The position numbers and the translations under genes were made by a program. Under the pieces are notes generated by a model. That model ran no database searches and had not been told where the DNA came from. It saw only the letters and a list, made by a program, of their open reading frames with translations. Positions 32,355-44,640 of a stretch of 64,000 bases of DNA are shown one piece after another. Position 1 is the stretch's first letter; each line of letters opens with the position of its first letter. The DNA is from Erodium maritimum. Its lineage: Eukaryota > Streptophyta > Magnoliopsida > Geraniales > Geraniaceae. The stretch is taken from positions 12,963,001-13,027,000 of the forward strand of contig OY997596.1 in NCBI GenBank assembly GCA_963921825.1, given 5' to 3'.

Positions 32355-34857
32355 TGTCACGCCCCAAATCCGGTTATCGCCCGGACCTGAGGCATGACTA
32401 GTAATAAATGACAGTAAAGCAATAAAACAACAATTATTTCCTGAAAACCTCCAATAGAAAACTCCAATCCACAAAAATCTAGTTCAAAACATGGATAACC
32501 CTCCAGGGGTGTAATAATAAATCTCCACAAAATCTGGTTCAACAGAAATAAAGATAAAATCGAAGTCTCTATGGACACCCACACCGAGAAGCTCCCGAGC
32601 CTCTACTCCTCTATCAAGCCTGTAAACACAACAATAAACTCGTAGGGGTGAGCTTGCGCTCAGTAGGAAAAACACATAACAAGGTGGACCTTCAACTCAA
32701 CAAGATCAACAACAAAGTCCACAAAATACATCTTAACAAACACGGGTAATAGATAAATCAGCCAATGTCGTGGCACATGAAGTCTCCACCCTCCGATCCA
32801 CATGATGTGTCCTCTCGGATTTTCCCTCAAATCCAGAGGAGACGCATAACATTGAGGCGACCGGAAACAACCCTTCGGGGCGCTTATCATCGGGATTCTC
32901 AGAAACGTCTCCAAGGGATTTTATGTCCTCGGGAACCAAGGTATTACTCCCATAGGGAGCATACACTTGGACAATTCAATAATAAGCAGTTAATAATTGA
33001 ATAACGCACTCAACCGAAACACGAAATAACTCAATCTCAACAACCACCAATTCATTTCCACACATAGCTCACACATCACCAATTCACCACAACACGCAGT
33101 ACACGAATAACGTAATCATAGCACACCAATCACACAAGCCCAACTTACCGTTCACTTACCAGTTTCGAACCACCGGGGCATCGATCACCTGATTGCACCG
33201 CTCGGTACAACCAGTCATACTCGATGCTCCAAACAACCATTCAAGTAAAACAAGTAATCATTCGAATACAATCAACGAGTAAGTATGAGTGTAATCAACT
33301 AATCATATAAACCTTCAAAAGAGCATTCACACATGCAATTCCACTAGTTTCATTAGACTCTTTAGCCTATCCACTAAGCAATCAACAACCAAGCATGTGA
33401 TCCTAACACGCAACTAATCCGAGGGCTTTGCCAAGGCTCCTCTACCAGACAATCAATTCCCAAGTATTGAAAGCGAGTTACACTAGTGATTGGCATCCTA
33501 ATCGGTCACCACTAGACACTTCCGGTTATTAGTAATTGAAAGACGATTATGCTAGTTATTCGCATCCTATAGGCATTTCTAGGACCTTTCCATATTTATT
33601 AACCTAACATGCATACTAAACATCATAAACGAGAGGTTAAGGCTTTCCCTACCTCAAGGTCCTCCTCTTCAACACTTTGATGAAGCCCGGTGATCACCAC
33701 TTCGCTCTTCACTCGGGTCCCGGCGTGATCCTTGCTTCTCTAGCTCGATCCCCAAAGTCTTGGACACAAAGAAACGCTAATTAGGCTCCACTTAAACAGC
33801 AAGAAAGACCCCCAAAACCCTTCCAAAGTTCAGCTCGAAACCAAGATGCTAAACCCTCAAGAAACACTCACCCTGGTCGGCCACGGACCTGGTCACGGAT
33901 CCGTGACGTTAACCCTCACAGTTACCGTCACGGAGCCGTGACGAGTGCCGTCACGGGATCCGTCACGTATCCGTGGCGCACCAGGGCAGTTTCGCCCTTC
34001 TTCAACCTCCAGCTCCTTTTCTCCGAAAAACCGCCTTCAAACCTAGAATTTTGCCCCTTCCAACTCCCAAAACAGTCCAAATCCTTCAATACTCCTCTAC
34101 CCATGGTAGGAATCAGCACACAAACAACTTTCCAATGATTCATCAAATCAAACCCAACTCAAAAGCCCCAACAAATCAATGATTTCTCAACAAAAACCCA
34201 ACAAAACCTCTCATCAACAACATCTCCCACCATTTCTACTCAAATCCAACATCATCTAGCAATTTCACCCAAAACCCATGAAAAGAGATGAAGAGGAATG
34301 AGGATTAGAGAGTTCCATTACCTCTAGAATGTTGAGATGGAGAAGGTGGTAGTGGTCTTGAGGAGGGATGGCTAGAGGAAGACTTCAAGTGGCCTCTTCT
34401 CCCTTGATTTTCCTTCAAAGCTCCATGGGAGCTCTTCTCCCTTGCTCCTCCTCTAGAATTCGGCTACACCCACAAAAATGAGTTGAATTTTCTATTCGAA
34501 TCTCATATAATACCTAGATGTAGCAATGTCCAAAAAGTCCTTGAGCTAGAATTCCTTGTAGTAGCTTTTGGGAGGGTAAAAGGGTATATGACTATCCCTT
34601 TTTCTCTCTTTCAACCAAAAGGGGACAAGTGTCCAAAGGTTATTTACTTTTTCCCAAATTAAATTCCAGCACAATAAATAATGCTTTAGTCGATAAAAAG
34701 TCTCGTTTTGACCAAAATTGACTTTCTCCAATATTATACTCAAACGAAAGGGATTTCTCCCCTGAAGCCAACCGTGATGATGGCTAATTCGTTTGGGTTC
34801 CGGAAAAGTCCCGAGTGACTTCTTGAGTCATCGGTTCGACCGGAAGCGGGTCTTACA
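32355..34857 (-). mobile_element. Solo LTR, reversed, in the MYB-like pseudogene
   Basis: It runs TGTCACGCCCCAAATCC to AGCGGGTCTTACA on the plus strand, 2,503 bp, flanked by CGAGC (32,350-32,354 and 34,858-34,862). Removing it rejoins the HHWIE and LEFEDKFW parts of the pseudogene in frame. The body matches the LTR at 57,952-60,491 (for example the block with ATACTCGATG and GGTACAACC near 33,200). A degenerate CGTCACGG array is at 33,890-33,985, and the GNRA hairpin (GCAA loop) at 32,649-32,662. Confidence 0.9.
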
Positions 34858-35054
34858 CGAGCCGTTGGAATTCGAAGACAAGTTTTGGGAAGAGGAAGGC
34901 ACGGTCGTGGTTGTACGACGACGATTGGAAGAGGACGGTAATTACAGCTCAACCACAGCCACTTCACTTTCCATCGATGATGAACATGTTACAGCTCTCG
35001 GTGGTGAGTCTCAGCCTAGTGGGGGATCCTCTAATCCGATCGAGGGAGGTAGTA

Positions 35055-35078
35055 CCCCCCCCCCCCCCCCCCCCCCCC
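35055..35078 (+). repeat. Homopolymer C24 in the pseudogene
   Basis: Twenty-four consecutive C bases encode a run of Pro in the pseudogene frame. A C18 run also occurs at 41,539-41,556 in a solo LTR. Confidence 0.9.
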
Positions 35079-35106
35079 GTGCCCCTCGGAATGTAGAAGA
35101 GCGTCC

Positions 35107-37826
35107 TGTCACACCCCAATTCCGGTTTGACCGGACTCGAGACGTGAACTAAAATAATAGATAATTAAAGCGAAAATTAAAGTAATAAAGTTTAAAATAT
35201 TAAACTGTAATTTCATAAATTCAAATAAAAGAGTCATCAGCTTTTAAACAAAACGTAAAAACAGGTCTTAGTTCAAATCACGGTACGTCACTAGACCTAC
35301 TAGACAAGACCCTCGCCAGCTCTCAAGCTCAGCTATGTCCTGCTAGCACAATCCCGCTCAACACCTGAAAAACAACAAGGTAAGGGGGTGAGCTTTCGCC
35401 CAGTAGAAAAAGTAGTTAAGGTAATGAACATCGGGTCACCACCACGAGTAACCGTCCAATTAGGGCATACTAGTACATCACCACTAACCGCCAAATCGGT
35501 GCTCATAGCCAAACTTACAACACACTCAAACAACCGCTTTCACACAATAAAACATTAACCAACAGTAAACGTATCACACACAAAAGCAACCAGCAAACGT
35601 CCTGTACCGTAGTCCCCGAACTCCATCATATCATACAGGAAAGTCATCGTATCATCTCGGATAGCCCCTCGGTCCAGAGGAGACACATGCGTCGGGGCGA
35701 CTGGAAACGTTCTCTAGGATCGCATCTCATCGGGGGGGGCAGAAATGTCCCCAAAGGACCATAGATCATCGGGGTAGAACCACGACCCGTAGGCCTAACA
35801 CGACCCGTAGGCCCAATCATCATATGGCCCGTTGGCCCAACACGACCCGTAGGCCCAACCACAATATGGCCCGTCGGTCCGACCCGTCGGCCCAATACGA
35901 CACGTAGGCCCAATACGACACGTAGGCCCAACATGACCCGTAGGCCCAACACGACCCGTAGGCCCAATCACATCCTTCGGCCTAGATGTCCTACACCGGC
36001 ATACCCCCCCGATGTAGGCCATCGTATCGGAATAACACACCGGGGGACCGCGCATATGTGGGACCACATCGTCGGCCTAGGTACTACCCCACACCAGCAC
36101 ACCCCCTCGGTGTAGGTACCGTACCGGAATACAACCCTCTTGGAACACACATCAAGATAATATCACGCATCGCAATGCCACAAATCAAGCACGGCTCAAC
36201 AAGCCCAACAATCTTACCACAATTACACAACACGTCGGTCTATCACTCACCCGACCATATCACAACCAAGGGTTCACATTATATCACTCACGACACACTT
36301 GCCCACACATAGCAACAACATTTTACACCGAAAATGCTATATCCTGACTCTTAAACTTATCGACACTAAGTCACACAACATGCATCTCAAACAGATCAGG
36401 CATTTCAATCAGCACACAACCTACGGCTCGACATTGCCATTCTACCAACACGGCAATTTCCCAGAATATTGAAAGCGGCTAGAACTAGTGAATCACATCC
36501 TAGATGTTACTAAGACTCGTCCGGTTATTTTATAATATAAACGACCGTTTCAGTTTTATTATTACCTAGCATGCATACTAGTAACTTTCTGTAATTAAAC
36601 CGGTATTCGCTACTTTCTCTACCTCAAGAAGAACCAACAGCTACGTCTCCTAGCTGCTGACGTCCAGGCCTACCTCCGGTCTTCTCGGGCGAAGTCCAAG
36701 TCTGATTTTAACAGGTAAAGTTTACAATCAATTCCAGTACAGTCCGAATTAAATTCAACAAGTTGCCTTTTTAAACTCGAACGGGCAAAAAGAGGGATCA
36801 TTCGACGAATCGGGTTCGAGCACCTGAGCCCCGAGCACGGAACCCGGTGCACGGTTCTCGAGGCACGGTTCCCGAGGTGTCCAATTTGGCATTCCCGCTT
36901 TTAATCTCGTCCTAAGTCCGATTTGTTCGTCAGGTGGTTCATCGTTCCAGCGTTCCTCAGATTCGTTCAATAGTCCAAATCCTTTTTAAATTAAATTTGT
37001 TTTTGTTTTATTTTATTTTTCTTTTATTTAATTAAATTAAATTTTGTTTTGCTTCAGTTCCGATCTGATCCAGAGAGCTCGGGAAAAAGAAAAAAAAAGA
37101 AGAAAGGGGGTTCGGGTTCGATTTCCGACCGACCACCGGCGGAGACGCCGGCGACCAAAGCCTCAAGGGCACGCCGAGAAGCTCACCGGGGAAGAAAAGG
37201 GCGGTTGGGTGGTGGTCGCAGCCTTGGGAGCGGCGGAGCACAGCGAGTCCTCTCACCTCAGATCTGTACCGTACGATGAGGATCTCGACGAAGACGCTCC
37301 TGGCTCTGCAGATCTCTCTGGTGGTGGGGCGACGCCGACGTGTGTATCTGGAGCGGCACGGGAAGACACGACGTCTCTGGAGGGTAACGACGGCCTGAAA
37401 CGACACGGGAGGCGGCGGGTTGGGGCGTGAGGGTCTCCTCCTTCGGCGGCGATTCCGAGATGCACGCTGAAGAGGAAAGGTAGAGAGAGGTCGGGAGAGA
37501 GAGAGGGGCTGCGCGTGCGAGGGGAAGAGAGAAATTAGGGTTCTGAAGTCGGATTTGGGGCTTAAATAGCCCGGGCCTGTGTAACTGGGCCTCAGCGAGC
37601 CGTTGGGCTTCACGGCCCAAAGGGAAAGGAAATCTTGTTCGGGGCGGGCCTGGCTTGGGCCAGGTCTGCTGGTCGGGTCTGGTCCGCCCGGTCCAACCCT
37701 TTTCCTTTTTTTTTTATTTTTCTTCTTCTTTTGAAATTTGGCCCGAAATTAGATTCTTTCTCCAACCCACGACGGTCCAACTGATAAATTTAAATATTAA
37801 TAGACTTAACCGGAGCGGTATTTACA
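35107..37826 (-). mobile_element. Solo LTR, reversed, GC-rich subfamily, in the pseudogene
   Basis: It runs TGTCACACCCCAATTCC to CGGAGCGGTATTTACA on the plus strand, 2,720 bp. The flanks share only four bases, GTCC (35,103-35,106 and 37,827-37,830). Removing the element and one GTCC restores an uninterrupted ERPIGQ reading. The GC-rich part at 37,030-37,700 gives long open frames on both strands with no known domain. An array of GACCCGTAGGCCCAACAC-like 18-bp units lies at 35,795-35,975, and the GNRA hairpin (GAAA loop) at 35,389-35,402. Confidence 0.88.
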
Positions 37827-38124
37827 GTCCGATTGGCCAAAAGTCTGCAAAAAGGAAGGGGAAGGGTTTGCAAAGCCAATTAGACTTTATCACCCGAATA
37901 GACCAAATGAAGACCGAGAAGACCAAACTCATTCTCACACTAGATAAAAAATTCAAGAAGTACTATATTGAGTACAAGGTGTTGTAGAGCAAGGACATGT
38001 CAGACTTTGACAAGGGCCAGTTGGTCTTGCACGCAAAAATGATGTCTTTGGTGTATGGACAATGTGAGAAGAATCAGGCTCATATTGAAAATCTCAAATA
38101 AAATGTTGTGTTTAGTTTTTTTAT

Positions 38125-39576
38125 GGGTTATTTACGATTTTGTACCCAAATGTTTCGTCCACGAACGATATGTTACTCTTATGTTTCAAATGTCCAATGT
38201 GGTACCCAAATGATTTGTCCACAAACGATTTGAGTATACAGGGTTACAAAACTAACAAAATAATGTGAAATGACCATTTTACCCTCATATTGATTTAGTT
38301 AACTTTTGACTTTAATGTAAAATGACAATTTTACCCTTATATTGACTTTATTTAATTTCTTATTTTTATTTATTTATTTGTTTATTTTTTTAATCTTTTA
38401 AAAAAATTAGTTTTAAATTTTTTTTAAATTTTTTTTAAATTTTATTTTAATACTTTATTTTGTTATTTTTAATATTTTATTTTATTATTTTAATATTTTA
38501 TTTTATTATTTTTTAATATTTAATTTTTTAATATTTTATTTTAATAATTTATTATTATTATTTTCATATTTATTTTTTATTTTAATAAATTATTTTTTTA
38601 TTTTTAAATATTATAATATTTATTTTTAAATTTTATTTTTTGTATTTTAAATTGTTTAATATTTTAATATATTATTTTTAAATATATTGATTTTTATTTA
38701 AATATTTAAATATCTAAATATTTGTATTTTTTTAAAATAATTTTAAATTTTTAAAACTTTATTTTTTATTATTTTTAAAATTTTAATATTTATTTATTTA
38801 GGATTATTTATTGGGAAAATTTCATTTTACCACCCTAGCAAACATTTAATTTCAGTTTAATACCTTGGCATAAAAAAATTTCACTTTCATACCATAACCA
38901 AACTTTTAATTTCACTTTCATACCCAATCGGGTAAAATGTCCATAATACCCCTAACTATTACTCAAATTTTCAAACTCATGCCATTGGTTCAGAATTTGA
39001 AAATATGTGAAATGACAATAATACCCTTCAGTTTTTATTTATGATAATTATTTTTATTTTTCAAAAATTCATATTTTAACACCTTAACAATGAAGGGTAT
39101 TATTGTCATTTCACTTATTTTCAAATTCTGAACCAATGGCATGAGTTTGAAAATTTGAGTAATAGTTATGGGTATTATGGACATTTTACTCGGATGGGTA
39201 TGATAGTGAAATTAAAAGTTTGGTTAGGGTATGAAAGTGAAAAAAAATTATGCAAGGGTATTAAACTGAAATTAAATGTTTGCCAGGGTGGTAAAATGAA
39301 ATTTTCCCTTATTTATTTATTACATTATAACTAAGGGTATAATGGTAAATTTGTCTATCAATTTATAAGCTTAAAATAAGAAAGGGTAAAATCGTCATTT
39401 CACACCCCACTTAACTGCACATGTCTAATTTAGAGGAATATTCTGTTAGTTTTCTAACGGAATATGCTACTTCCGTCCGTGGACAAATCATTTGGGTACC
39501 AAATTGATCATTTGAAACATAAGGGTACCATATCGTTCGTGGACGAAACATTTGGGTACCAAATCGTAAATAACCC
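38125..39576. mobile_element. MULE-type non-autonomous element (outer)
   Basis: About 100 bases from GGGTTATTTACGATTTTGTA (38,125) are repeated inverted at the right end, finishing CGTAAATAACCC (39,576). TTTTTTAT is duplicated at both flanks, eight bases, or nine with one mismatch. The interior is extremely AT-rich and non-coding. A second MULE (38,813-39,308) is nested in it. Confidence 0.8.
38813..39308. mobile_element. MULE-type MITE (inner), same family as the 178-22,522 element
   Basis: It is 496 bp and almost entirely two inverted arms, GGGAAAATTTCATTTTACC to GGTAAAATGAAATTTTCCC. The perfect 9-bp duplication TTATTTATT lies at 38,804-38,812 and 39,309-39,317. The arms share blocks such as AACTATTACTCAAATTTTC and GAAATGACAATAATACCC with the arms of the large MULE, so it is probably an internally deleted relative. 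Confidence 0.92.
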
Positions 39577-40255
39577 TTTTTTATAAGCAAGGAATTATTA
39601 TATACGATGTATAATGCAACATTATACAACGCGGAACCAGTCATCTCAAGAGAGATCAGGCTCAGAACGATAAATCGACGAAACAAAAATCAGTTTAATT
39701 AATATAGTATATTTTTAAAATTACAAGTTCAAGTTTATTTTTCATTTTACTTAATTAATTTTGTTTCCTCAATTTTATCAATTTTATTTAGAAAGAATTA
39801 CTGTTTTAAATCTAAGTTTAATAAATTCAAAAAATAATTAATTATCCAATCAGCATCTACTCAACACCCTTGCAAATCATGATCCACATATGTTATCCTC
39901 TCAATATGGAACTTGGCTCAGTTTCAAGGGCGCGTATCACAAATCATCACAATCACCACATAATTCGCGCATCATAATCCATATATGTGATCCCCTTACT
40001 GTACATGCTCTTATAGCTAACTCTATCGCAATTCGTAACTGATAAAGTTGCAAGTTGCAGTGGAAAAAGACCTTATGTTGTCAGTCTTATATGCACATAC
40101 GGATCAAAACATTAACATAGACATTATTATATAGAGAGAATAAAATTGTAAGAATTCATAAAGTCGGCTATTTTTATAGATGGGATAAATTAAATTGTTG
40201 ACTACTGTAACAACACGTCATTTTTTTATAAATGGTAGGGGCATTATAGTAAAAC
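39577..40255. other. Unassigned AT-rich DNA with a PIF/Harbinger end relic
   Basis: No gene is visible. ACTGTACATGCTC followed by TTA (about 39,998-40,013) matches the right terminus and TTA target of the Harbinger element at 45,398-46,094. It could be the right end of the element that carried the MYB-like pseudogene; a left end was not found. Confidence 0.4.
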
Positions 40256-40432
40256 TAAGGGGTTACTCCAGAACATACCAGTTCTATGATTTTTTTTCAC
40301 ATGTTGCACGGATCGTGACTTTTTTCCACATAATACCTGTAATTGTGCATCATTTTGTAGAAAACAACGGCAAAAAGACGTCAAGTTACCATTGTTTTCT
40401 GCAAATTGTGGCGACTATACGGGTACGAAGTG

Positions 40433-43400
40433 TGTCACGCCCCAAATCTGGTTTTGACCGGACTCGAGACGTGACCTGAGTTAATAGTAGGAAATAATAA
40501 CAATTTATAAATCTTTCAAAAATTCAAATAAACTCCAACAAGTCCTCATAGTAAATAATCCAAAATCTCGAATAAGAGTCACAGCTTAACATAAAGTGTA
40601 AGATAAATAGTGTTTAGTACAAAGACCAACACAACTCTAGAACAATCCCCAAGACAAACTGAAGCTCCCGAGCCTCGAACTCCCTAGACACCAGGTACGC
40701 TTGTAAAACAGTAAGAAAAACCATAGGGGTGAGATTGCGCTCAGTAGGGAAAATCATAATTATGTTAACCTTCGGTTTAGTAATAAAACTGTCTTAAAGT
40801 GGTAACGCAATTTATAGTTAAACGTATCACTAATAAAACTGCTTTAACAAGATAACGCAAATAGCGATTTAAATAAGATTAACAATGAAATACTAGGAAT
40901 CAGTGTAAATAAGAATAGTATCGCATTCTCCAAGATAACTATAACTTTAAAAGATTGTATGAAATGTACCAATAATACTATTAAAATGGGAACAAGTACT
41001 ATCACACCAACCACTTGCTTTCTCAAGCCTCCGATCCATGAATAGATTCTGGTGTCACATCGGTTCCCATATTCCGATCCACTAGAGTATTCATATCACA
41101 TCAGATTTTACCTCGGTCCAGAGGTGGCACATACATCGGGGCTACCGGAAACCATCCCTGAGGGACGCTCATCGTCGGGATTCCCAGAAATGCCCCCAAA
41201 AGACCATAGGTCATAGGGAACCAAGGTAGTGCTCCCGTAGGACGCATACACTTAGGTGAAACCACAGTAACCATTTCTCACAGAGTAACCCATCCAACTG
41301 CCCCGTAGGGTCCACCTCCAATGCCCTCAGGCTCCGATAATCAATGCCCCGTAGGGTCCAATAACCAATGCCCTCAGGCTCCAATAATCAATGCCCCGTA
41401 GTGTCCAATAACCGATGCCCTCAGGCTCCAATAATCAACGCCCCGTAGGTTCCAATAATCAATGCCCTCAGGCTCCAATAATCAATCATTATCCCGCAGG
41501 ATCTGCCAAACACCAACGACCACAACACCAGCGGATTACCCCCCCCCCCCCCCCCCGGTGTAGTACCGAACCGAACAATCAAACATCTCAAGAACATGAA
41601 TAAGGGAAACACACTATAACTTATCCACCAATCAACACTTATCGAATCACACTTTCATCACAACACAGCAAAGACATCCATAATTGCTCCACACTTACCG
41701 TATACTTACATGTCACGAACCATCGGTACATCGATCACCTGATTGCACCGTCTGGCACAATCAGTCATACTCGATCATCCGTTCAACCAATCAATCATTC
41801 AATCATTCAATCAATCAACTAATTATGTAATTATTCAATCAAATCAATTAAGCATACGATTTAGCTAGTTTCGTTAGACTCTTAACTTATCCAAACTAAG
41901 CAACCAAGCATGTGAACCTATCACAACAACTAATCTGAGGGCTCATCACGGCCTCTCTACCAGTAAAACAATTCCCAAGTATTGAAAGCGAGTTACACTA
42001 GTTATTCTCATCCTAAGCATGCATACTAGACACATCCGATTATTAGAAATTGAAAGACGATTATTCTAGTTATTCGCATCCTATAGGCAATTCTAGGACC
42101 TTTCCGATTTTATTAACCTAATAGGCATACTAGTATTGAAATACTAGAGTAGTTAGACTTTCCCTATCTTGAGGTCTTCCTCTAACAATTCTCTGCTGTA
42201 ACGCTTGCTTCACCTCTCCTCCGTTCTTCACACGGGTTCTGGAAAGGTCTTCGTCCCTCGAGTTCGAAACCAAGGTCTTGGAACACAAGCAAATTCTAAT
42301 CAAGATCTAACTAAGAAGCAAATAAAGACTCAAAAACCACCCCAAAAAACCTGTTCATAACAAAGATCGAAAATGACGAAAAACAATCCAAAAGGACCCA
42401 AAACTGGTCTGCCACGGAATGGGTCACGGAGCCGTGACACCACCCGTCACGGATGACGTCACGGAACCGTGACGCGTGCCGTCACGGACTCCGTCACGGA
42501 GCCGTGACGCGTGCCGTCACGGACTCCGTCACGGAGCCGTGACGCGTGCCGTCACGGACTCCGTCACGGAGCCGTGATGCCTCCCGTCACGGTATCCGTC
42601 ACAGATCCGTGGCAGGTCTGGGCAGACTCGCCCTTCTTCAACCTTCAGCTCCTTTTTTCCGAAAATTACCATCCAAACTCCATTTTCAGTCAACAAAAAC
42701 TCCCAAAACAGATAAATAACTTCAAACCTCCTCTACCCATGATAGGAATCATCAAAATCTCAACAATCCAAGCTATTTCAATTTCCAAAATCAACAAAAC
42801 CCAAGGATTTTCATCAAAACCCCACAAAAGCTTCTCAACAACAACATCTAACACTATCCCAATCAAAACCCAACAACTTCTAGCAAAACCAAGTAAAACC
42901 CATGAAATGAAAAGAAGGTAAAAGAGATTTAGATAGTGCCCTTACCTCTAGGAGAGTGAGATGAAGAAGATGGTGAGATTTTGGAGAAGAAAGAGGTAGA
43001 AAATGGACCTAAGTTGCCTCTTTTCCTTTGCTTCTTCTTCAAGACTCCATGGGAGCTCTTCTCTCTCTCTTTTTCCTATAATTTTCGGCTACAACAAGAA
43101 ATGGGCTGAATTGTGATGCTCCAATTTCTTTAATAGACCTAGTTGTGTAAAGACTAAAAGCCCCTTTTGATATTTTCCCCTTAAAAGTCCTTAGAAGGGT
43201 ATAGTGGTCCAAGACCACTCATTTCCTCTCTTCCAATACTTTATGGATAAGTGTCCAAGTAGGGTCCATTAGTCTCCAATTTAAAATCCAGCACAAAAAT
43301 TAACTAGGTGTTAGTCGATATAAAGTCCAATTTTCCCAAAGTTGACTTTTCCCAATATTATACTTAAACGAAAGGAAACGGCCCAATTAAGCCAACCGTG

Positions 43401-43536
43401 ATGACGGCTAAGCTTTTTGGGCCCCGGAAAAGCCCCGAGTAACCTCCTGAGTCATCGGTTGACTTTTCCAGCCGAAAGTCAAACTTGTCTTAGAACTCAC
43501 CGGTTCGACCGGGATCGACCGGGAGCGGTTCTTACA
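40433..43536 (-). mobile_element. Solo LTR, reversed, CGTCACGG subfamily
   Basis: It runs TGTCACGCCCCAAATCTGG to GGGAGCGGTTCTTACA, 3,104 bp, with the perfect duplication AAGTG (40,428-40,432 and 43,537-43,541). It contains the GCAA-loop hairpin at 40,730-40,743, a tandem array of about 45 bp units at 41,296-41,500 (CCCCGTAGGGTCC alternating with GCCCTCAGGCTCC), a C18 run, and the strong CGTCACGG array at 42,410-42,610. No internal domain is present. Confidence 0.9.
42410..42610 (-). repeat. CGTCACGG minisatellite in the solo LTR
   Basis: A unit of about 35 bp containing GTCACGGACTCCGTCACGG and AGCCGTGACGCG repeats roughly three times between 42,475 and 42,580, with degenerate copies either side. 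It occupies the place where the 472-14,915 LTRs carry the GGCCCTCTGAG units. Confidence 0.8.
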
Positions 43537-43611
43537 AAGTGTCATTTTAGAAGTCAACAGTTATGATGTGAAAAAAATTCAAATGACATGTGTATAACAG
43601 AGTTTCCCCTA

Positions 43612-44640
43612 AAACTAACATACTACTTTTTTTTTTACCAAATCACTAATTTAATCATTCTCGCTTCATTTGAACTCCAATTGCTTCAAACTTGTGCCAA
43701 TATATTTTTTTTCAAGGGTTTTCAACACGGAAAAAAAAATTATCTCGAGTGATTTTTATCAGCACTGAACACTATTTTTATCGACACAGAACACTAGTTT
43801 TATCACATCATTTTACCAAAACTGAACATGATTTGTATCACCTCATCACTTGTTTTTATCACCTCGGAACATTTGGTTTATCACCTCATCACATGTATTT
43901 TATCAACACTGAACTCTAGTTTTATCAACACTAAACACTAGGTTTATCACCACATTACATGTGTTTTATCATCTCATCACTTGTTTTTATCACCTCAGTA
44001 AACGTGTTTTATCACTCAAACATATGTTTTTTTTTATCAACACTGAACACTAGCTTTATCACGCCGATATGAAACATTTATTAGTGAAGATTTATCAATA
44101 CTCAACACTAGTTTTATCACCCAAATATATATATATTTTTATAACTTCAAAATATATTCAATATTCTACTTGATAGATATCCCTTGGAAAATTAAAAATA
44201 TTGGTGCAACTTTGAAGTTAATCGGACTGCAAACAAAGCGGGAAGATTAAATTAGTGAATTGGTAAAGAAAAATATGGGCACTTATCCACATGACACCAT
44301 GCTATTACAATTATACTCTTGCTTGTGTGAGAGGGAAAAGAATTGTGTGTATATTTTGGTGAATTGTGTGTGATGATTTGACATCATGGTGAATGTTGTA
44401 TTTTAAGTGTGTGTGGATAGAATGAGTTATCATAGTTTTTAAGATAAAATGAGTTTTCAGCCGATTTGTCCCCATAGATAATAGTCCATAATTCATAAAA
44501 GTAACTGAATTATTGAACTTAATGAAATTACAGATGAATTAAATCTATAATTCACAATTTCGAAGTGATATTGTTCAAGTATAACAAGAGCTATAATTTA
44601 CCGAAAATATTTAGATAATGAAATTACATAATAGTGAATT
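43612..44640. repeat. AT-rich DNA with an irregular TTTATCA minisatellite
   Basis: From about 43,755 to 44,130 variants of TTTTATCACCTCATCAC and TTTATCAACACTGAACACTAG recur some 17 times with changing length of about 20-27 bases. The rest is unassigned. No coding sequence is visible. Confidence 0.6.

Larger units (their letters stand above)
31440..38106 (+). pseudogene. PIF/Harbinger ORF1-type MYB/trihelix protein pseudogene, in three pieces
   Basis: The pieces are 31,440-32,354, 34,858-35,106 and 37,827-38,106, separated by two reversed solo LTRs. The first has a Ser/Pro/Gln-rich N-terminal part, with several stops, and then a MYB/SANT-like domain with Trp residues at typical spacing (ISIWLHTTKDAIKGN, FWGTISKLFWKEGK, IKSHWNK). 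The second continues HHWIE with LEFEDKFWEEE and an acidic and Pro-rich stretch. The third has IGQKSAKRKGKG and a helical tail. This arrangement is that of plant proteins related to the MYB-like ORF1 of PIF/Harbinger transposons (also annotated as GST-T3-like or L10-interacting MYB). In-frame stops occur in the first and last pieces. It may be a relic of a transposon rather than a host gene. Confidence 0.65.
40256..43611. mobile_element. Small TIR element (MITE) split by a solo LTR
   Basis: TAAGGGGTTACTCC at 40,256 and the following 45 bases, through ATGATTTTTTTTCACATG, resemble the inverse of the sequence ending GAGTTTCCCCTA at 43,611. Without the solo LTR it would be about 250 bp. The arms are diverged, and I could not settle the target duplication. 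Confidence 0.5.

Noticed and set aside
37032..37620. Open frames up to 193 codons, Arg/Pro-rich
   Set aside because: Same GC-rich LTR region as at 19,233-20,446 and 50,900-51,700; composition-driven.
41296..41500. Regular spaced repeats resembling a CRISPR array
   Set aside because: Units are directly adjacent with no unique spacers, inside an LTR of a plant genome; it is a minisatellite.
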